NCBI GenBank assembly: GCA_963662155.1
Contig: OY759269.1
Location: 18,955,864-19,019,863, forward strand
Source: Lamellibrachia columna
Lineage: Eukaryota > Annelida > Polychaeta > Sabellida > Siboglinidae
Direction of reading: 5' to 3'
Length of the DNA stretch: 64,000 bases
Position numbers and translations under genes: made by a program. The first letter of the stretch is position 1, and each line of letters starts with the position of its first letter. Below the pieces are notes generated by a model that did no database searches, was not told where the DNA came from, and saw only the letters and a program-made list of their open reading frames with translations. This document shows positions 61,216 through 64,000 of this stretch, piece after piece.

Positions 61216-61261
61216 GTAAGTTCGTTGACTTGTAAATAGGTTCAGCAACATTGATGTGCTA

Positions 61262-61620
61262 TGGTGTTGTTTTAACGATTTCACACTTGCTCATTCACTA
61301 CTCCACTCAGCTCCGTTATTCAAACACATAACTTGGATCACCACCTATATGCAGATGATACACATATTTACCTTTCCTTGGCTAAATTTTTCCTTTTCCT
61401 CCAGGATTGTCTCCAGAATGTATTCAACTAACAACAAATTAAAGCTAAATGCAAATAAAACGGACAAAAGCAGCGTATTAAACTTGATTGTTTTTTCCCA
61501 GCACCTATGCTGAGCCAGAATTTAGCAGTCGCCTTTAATAATAATTTAAATTTTAGACAGCATATTTCACAAACTTGTCTTTGCTGCTTTTATCATATTC
61601 ATGACCTTCATCTGTATTCA
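61262..61620 (+). pseudogene. L2-type LINE, first segment
   Basis: Frames encode the RT box LYADDTHIYLSLA near 61350, then LSQNLAVAFNNNLNFRQHIS and CFYHIHDL. It is interrupted at about 61620 by a minus-strand CR1 tail and resumes at about 61986. Confidence 0.78.
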
Positions 61621-61985
61621 AGATTTAACAAGATTTGCCATCCAAACCAAAGGACCAGATGGCAAGTGGACAAGGAAGCCATTGGCTTATCGAGAGTCCA
61701 ATAATGTTCATCTACGTGTAACCCGCCCTCCTGAGATATGTGTCAACCCTGTTTTAAAACATATTCACGCTGCTAGCAGCTATACAATCCATAGACAATT
61801 TGTTCCGTTCATTTATTGTTCTCTGTCAGAACGAGTACTTCCTCATATCCAATCTACACTGATCCTTTACTAATTTTACCTCATGTCCTCTAGTTCTGTT
61901 ATCTTCCTTGAGTGAGAAAAACTTATTTCTATCAATATTTTCATACCCATTCAATATCTTAAAAATTTCAATCTGATCTCCTCTT
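61621..61985 (-). mobile_element. CR1 LINE, 3' fragment inserted in the L2 LINE
   Basis: The minus strand runs from ctgaagaggagatcagattg to the end ggcaaatcttgttaaatct. It carries the CR1 C-terminal codons and gataagccaatggcttcctt. Confidence 0.82.
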
Positions 61986-62290
61986 CAGTATATGTCTTGC
62001 TGTTTCCAACTATTACAACTGTTCTTGTTAGCAGTAGACTTGATCATTGCAATTCCCTTTATCATAATATTGCTCTCAAGGACATCTTGAAACTTCAACA
62101 TGTGCAAAATTGTTTGGCAAGGGTAGTTACCCGGTCTCCTCTTTTCTCTCACTCATTACAACTTCTTAAATCATTGCGTTGGCTCCCTGTCCGATATCAC
62201 ATTGGCTCCCTGTCCGATATCACATTATTTGAAAGATCTGTACAATTACGTATCAAGCACTTTCATCCAAGCAACCAGCATATTTACATT
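61986..62290 (+). pseudogene. L2-type LINE, second segment
   Basis: It encodes LVSSRLDHCNSLYHNIALKD, LQHVQNCLARVVTRSPLF and LKSLRWLPVRYHI, the standard C-terminal part of L2-type ORF2, and ends at QPAYLH where the Crypton-like element begins. A short internal duplication (attggctccctgtccgatat twice) is present near 62180. Confidence 0.82.
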
Positions 62291-63630
62291 TATGCAATCA
62301 ACAACGCAAGCCAGATGTAAAGATATGAAAAGGCCAAATGAATGAATGGCATATTATTCCGATTAAGAGCATGAAATGTGGACCCTGTAACATATGCCAA
62401 GCCTGTGGCTGAGCCTCATACAAAGCCGCCTGGACACAATGCTCCCAGAGCCCACACTTCGACATAGCAATACAGTACATGTAGTAATATTCATACAACA
62501 CAAGACAATTCATGGTATCGTCACCAGCACATTAAAACATTAACCCAACACCGACAATACTGGACACAATGCCTATTTGCCTATACTGCAGCACCGGACT
62601 ACATTACTTGCTAAAATTCCTACTCTATATATTTTAGTAACCTAAAAGGTGGGGCCATAACGCCCCCGTTCACCGAAACCTGTGAACACCCCACCAATAT
62701 GCCATCCCATTACAAGTCGCAATTGACAAATCAAGAGAATCTAATATATTTTTTTAATGCGTCTGAAGTCCACCTGCCTGCCGCCCTTTTCTGCGCATCA
62801 GAATCTCCTCTCAAGGCTGCTGCAGTTGCCGCCCCAATGCGGAAGCTGTGGCCCTTAAACGCACTGGTGTCATACCCACAGAAGTGCAGCAGCTGCTTCA
62901 GTGACGCATCAAATTCAACACGTTACATTGGTAAACCATCAGGGTATGCGAACAGCACCACTGACAATCAAAAATTCCCGTAAGAAACGAGCTGGGTAAA
63001 TCTCCATGTCTGGTATGCCCTCATCGGTGACTTGCAGGGATTGGGGACTTTGCTGAGCACTACTTAAATCGTCGGAACGATAAGGTGACGAGATCGCCAG
63101 ACAACAACACATCCACCCACGTACCATACGACGTGACTGAGGTATCATCTCCCCCACCCGTAAATACGCCTTGAAGGCAAGGACCATCATTGCTTGAAGT
63201 ATCAGACACTTGTTATGTGACGAGAAAACGGTGGGCATGGCAACTACCAGACGTGAAAGAATAGGAAGGGTGACAGGCAAGTGGACATCAGGAACGACGC
63301 CCACATTAACGTGCTCCGGCTAACAACTTATTAACGATAAATACATTAGAAGGGTCAGGAAACCCATTAACCTTGTGGAAATAAGCCACAGCTGAAACCG
63401 TAGACACAATGGATGACGGAGCCAAACCTAATGCAAATAGATGCGCAATAAACAGCAAGATCATATGAACTGAAACTGGCAAACAACGGAACACCTATCG
63501 AACCATAAAAGGTTACCAAGTTCTTCCAGGCGCGCTCATAAATTAGCATGAATAACCTATTGACCCTTCCGTGCCCTGCTCGCGCTGTTGCTAGCATAAA
63601 ATCCTGTATGCAACCGTGGTTGCATACCTT
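62291..63630 (-). mobile_element. Crypton-like tyrosine recombinase transposon (1,340 bp)
   Basis: The left end TATGCAATCAACAACGC and the right end gcataaaatcctgtatgc plus an inverted GCATA lie between CATT (62287-62290) and CATT (63631-63634). Removing 62291-63634 restores an uninterrupted L2 frame. The only gene is a decayed tyrosine recombinase on the minus strand. No LTR, RT or long TIR is present, which is the Crypton layout. It inserted after the CR1 tail or independently of it. Confidence 0.82.
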
Positions 63631-63633
63631 CAT
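62731..63633 (-). pseudogene. Tyrosine recombinase of the Crypton-like element, frameshifted
   Basis: Minus-strand pieces in order: AWKNLVTFYGSIGVPLF, then LGLAPSSIVSTVSAVAYFHK (core-binding helices), LPILSRLVVAMPTVFSSHNK and KAYLRVGEM with the first catalytic Arg near 63159, then HSFRIGAATAAAL (HxxR motif, 62833-62850), and GRWTSDALKKYIRFS with the nucleophile Tyr at 62746-62748 just before the stop. At least three frameshifts and one in-frame stop separate them, so the enzyme is dead. All catalytic landmarks R..HxxR..Y can still be read. Confidence 0.82.
63597..63626. promoter_or_regulatory. Candidate recombinase core site at the element end
   Basis: TATGCAACC-gt-GGTTGCATA is a perfect palindrome of two 9-bp arms. 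It is preceded by gcataaaatcct. Comparable arms occur at the ends of the 14.5, 17.06 and 32.25 kb elements with different spacers. Two inverted arms around a short spacer is the usual crossover site of tyrosine recombinases. Assignment is inference. Confidence 0.5.
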
Positions 63634-63634
63634 T

Positions 63635-63990
63635 CACTGCTCACTTCTGCAAGACAGCCCAGACAGCTTCGATCTTCTAATTCTAATCTACTTTTTGTTC
63701 CCAGTGTTTAGACAAATGTCGGAACTAGAGCTTTTTCAGTTGCTGCACCGACTCTGTGGAACTCGCTCCCTGTTAGTGTTAAGTCTGTAGGAAATATAGC
63801 AACATTTCGCCGTAAACTAAAAACCCACCTGTTTTAACTTGCTTATCCTCCATAGCTCCCCAACGTACCAGTCCAACTGTTTACAACTAGAACTGCTTAT
63901 CGATTACGAATTACTTAACCCCTGTTGTTTTGGTGTGCTGCCGAGCTTGGGTCTCTCAAGGATTTTAGCGCAATAGAAGTATTTTATATG
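63635..63990 (+). pseudogene. L2-type LINE, third segment and 3' end
   Basis: It encodes LLTSARQPRQLRSSNSNLLF, then TNVGTRAFSVAAPTLWNSLP and NIATFRRKLKTHLF before the stop. It is followed by a 3' tail with agcttgggtctctcaaggat. It continues the frame that stops at 62290. Confidence 0.82.
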
Positions 63991-64000
63991 TATATATCAT

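Noticed and set aside
62699..62983. 94-codon + strand frame
   Set aside because: Antisense of the tyrosine recombinase C-terminus (HSFRIG, KKYIRF on the minus strand).

Overview
This is eukaryotic, almost certainly metazoan, DNA. It is AT-rich, exons are separated by introns with GT-AG borders, and the introns are packed with LINEs, hAT, P-like and TTAA-type DNA transposons, tRNA-derived SINEs, minisatellites and tyrosine-recombinase elements. The mix of CR1/L2-type LINEs, a THAP P-like element, Crypton-like elements and a huge secreted FN3-type protein fits a marine invertebrate (lancelet, hemichordate, mollusc or similar). The sequence alone does not fix the species. I see no bacterial gene, CRISPR array or genuine tRNA/rRNA gene.

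One host gene on the + strand spans the window. I trace 41 exons from 140 to 61215, about 7.0 kb of coding sequence (roughly 2,340 residues). The gene is incomplete at both ends. Reading phase is conserved across every junction except one (57400 to 57840). Exons 1-6 encode an unassigned N-terminal region rich in hydrophobic strands. Exons 9-10 carry a cysteine pattern like a PAN/Apple domain. Exons 11-41 encode about 15 repeats of an FN3-like module with a VDxTPPxxGxVxDG opening, a W..F.D.ESGI core and a YYVTVxAxNxAG strand. The product is probably a large extracellular or membrane-attached adhesion or recognition protein.

Layout. 1-8030: intron 1, with a terminal piece of a TTAA-type transposon, an interspersed repeat, an antisense LINE RT, a hAT element (2984-6896) into which a CR1 LINE with a PHD-like/SGNH ORF1 has inserted, a 3' piece of a tyrosine-recombinase element, and a long-TIR MITE. 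8031-13811: exons 2-8, with a TTAA MITE and a tandem duplication of the exon 7 acceptor. 13812-18405: nested transposons (a TTAA element holding a hAT, which itself holds a Crypton deletion derivative, plus other Crypton relatives). 18406-30693: exons 9-22, with two tandem arrays built on splice donors, SINEs and a hAT transposase relic. 30694-37107: Crypton-family element, CR1, THAP P-like element, L2. 37108-49496: exons 24-32, with a degraded LINE and a 1.8 kb minisatellite. 49497-61215: exons 33-41, with a split LINE containing a hAT and a 1 kb minisatellite. 61216-64000: an L2-type LINE interrupted first by a CR1 tail and then by a 1.34 kb Crypton-like element with a decayed tyrosine recombinase gene.

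The most notable signals are (1) the tyrosine-recombinase element family. Its insertion site can be read exactly because removing it restores the LINE reading frame, and at least five shorter relatives share its ends. And (2) the repeated coincidence of tandem duplications with splice sites of the host gene.
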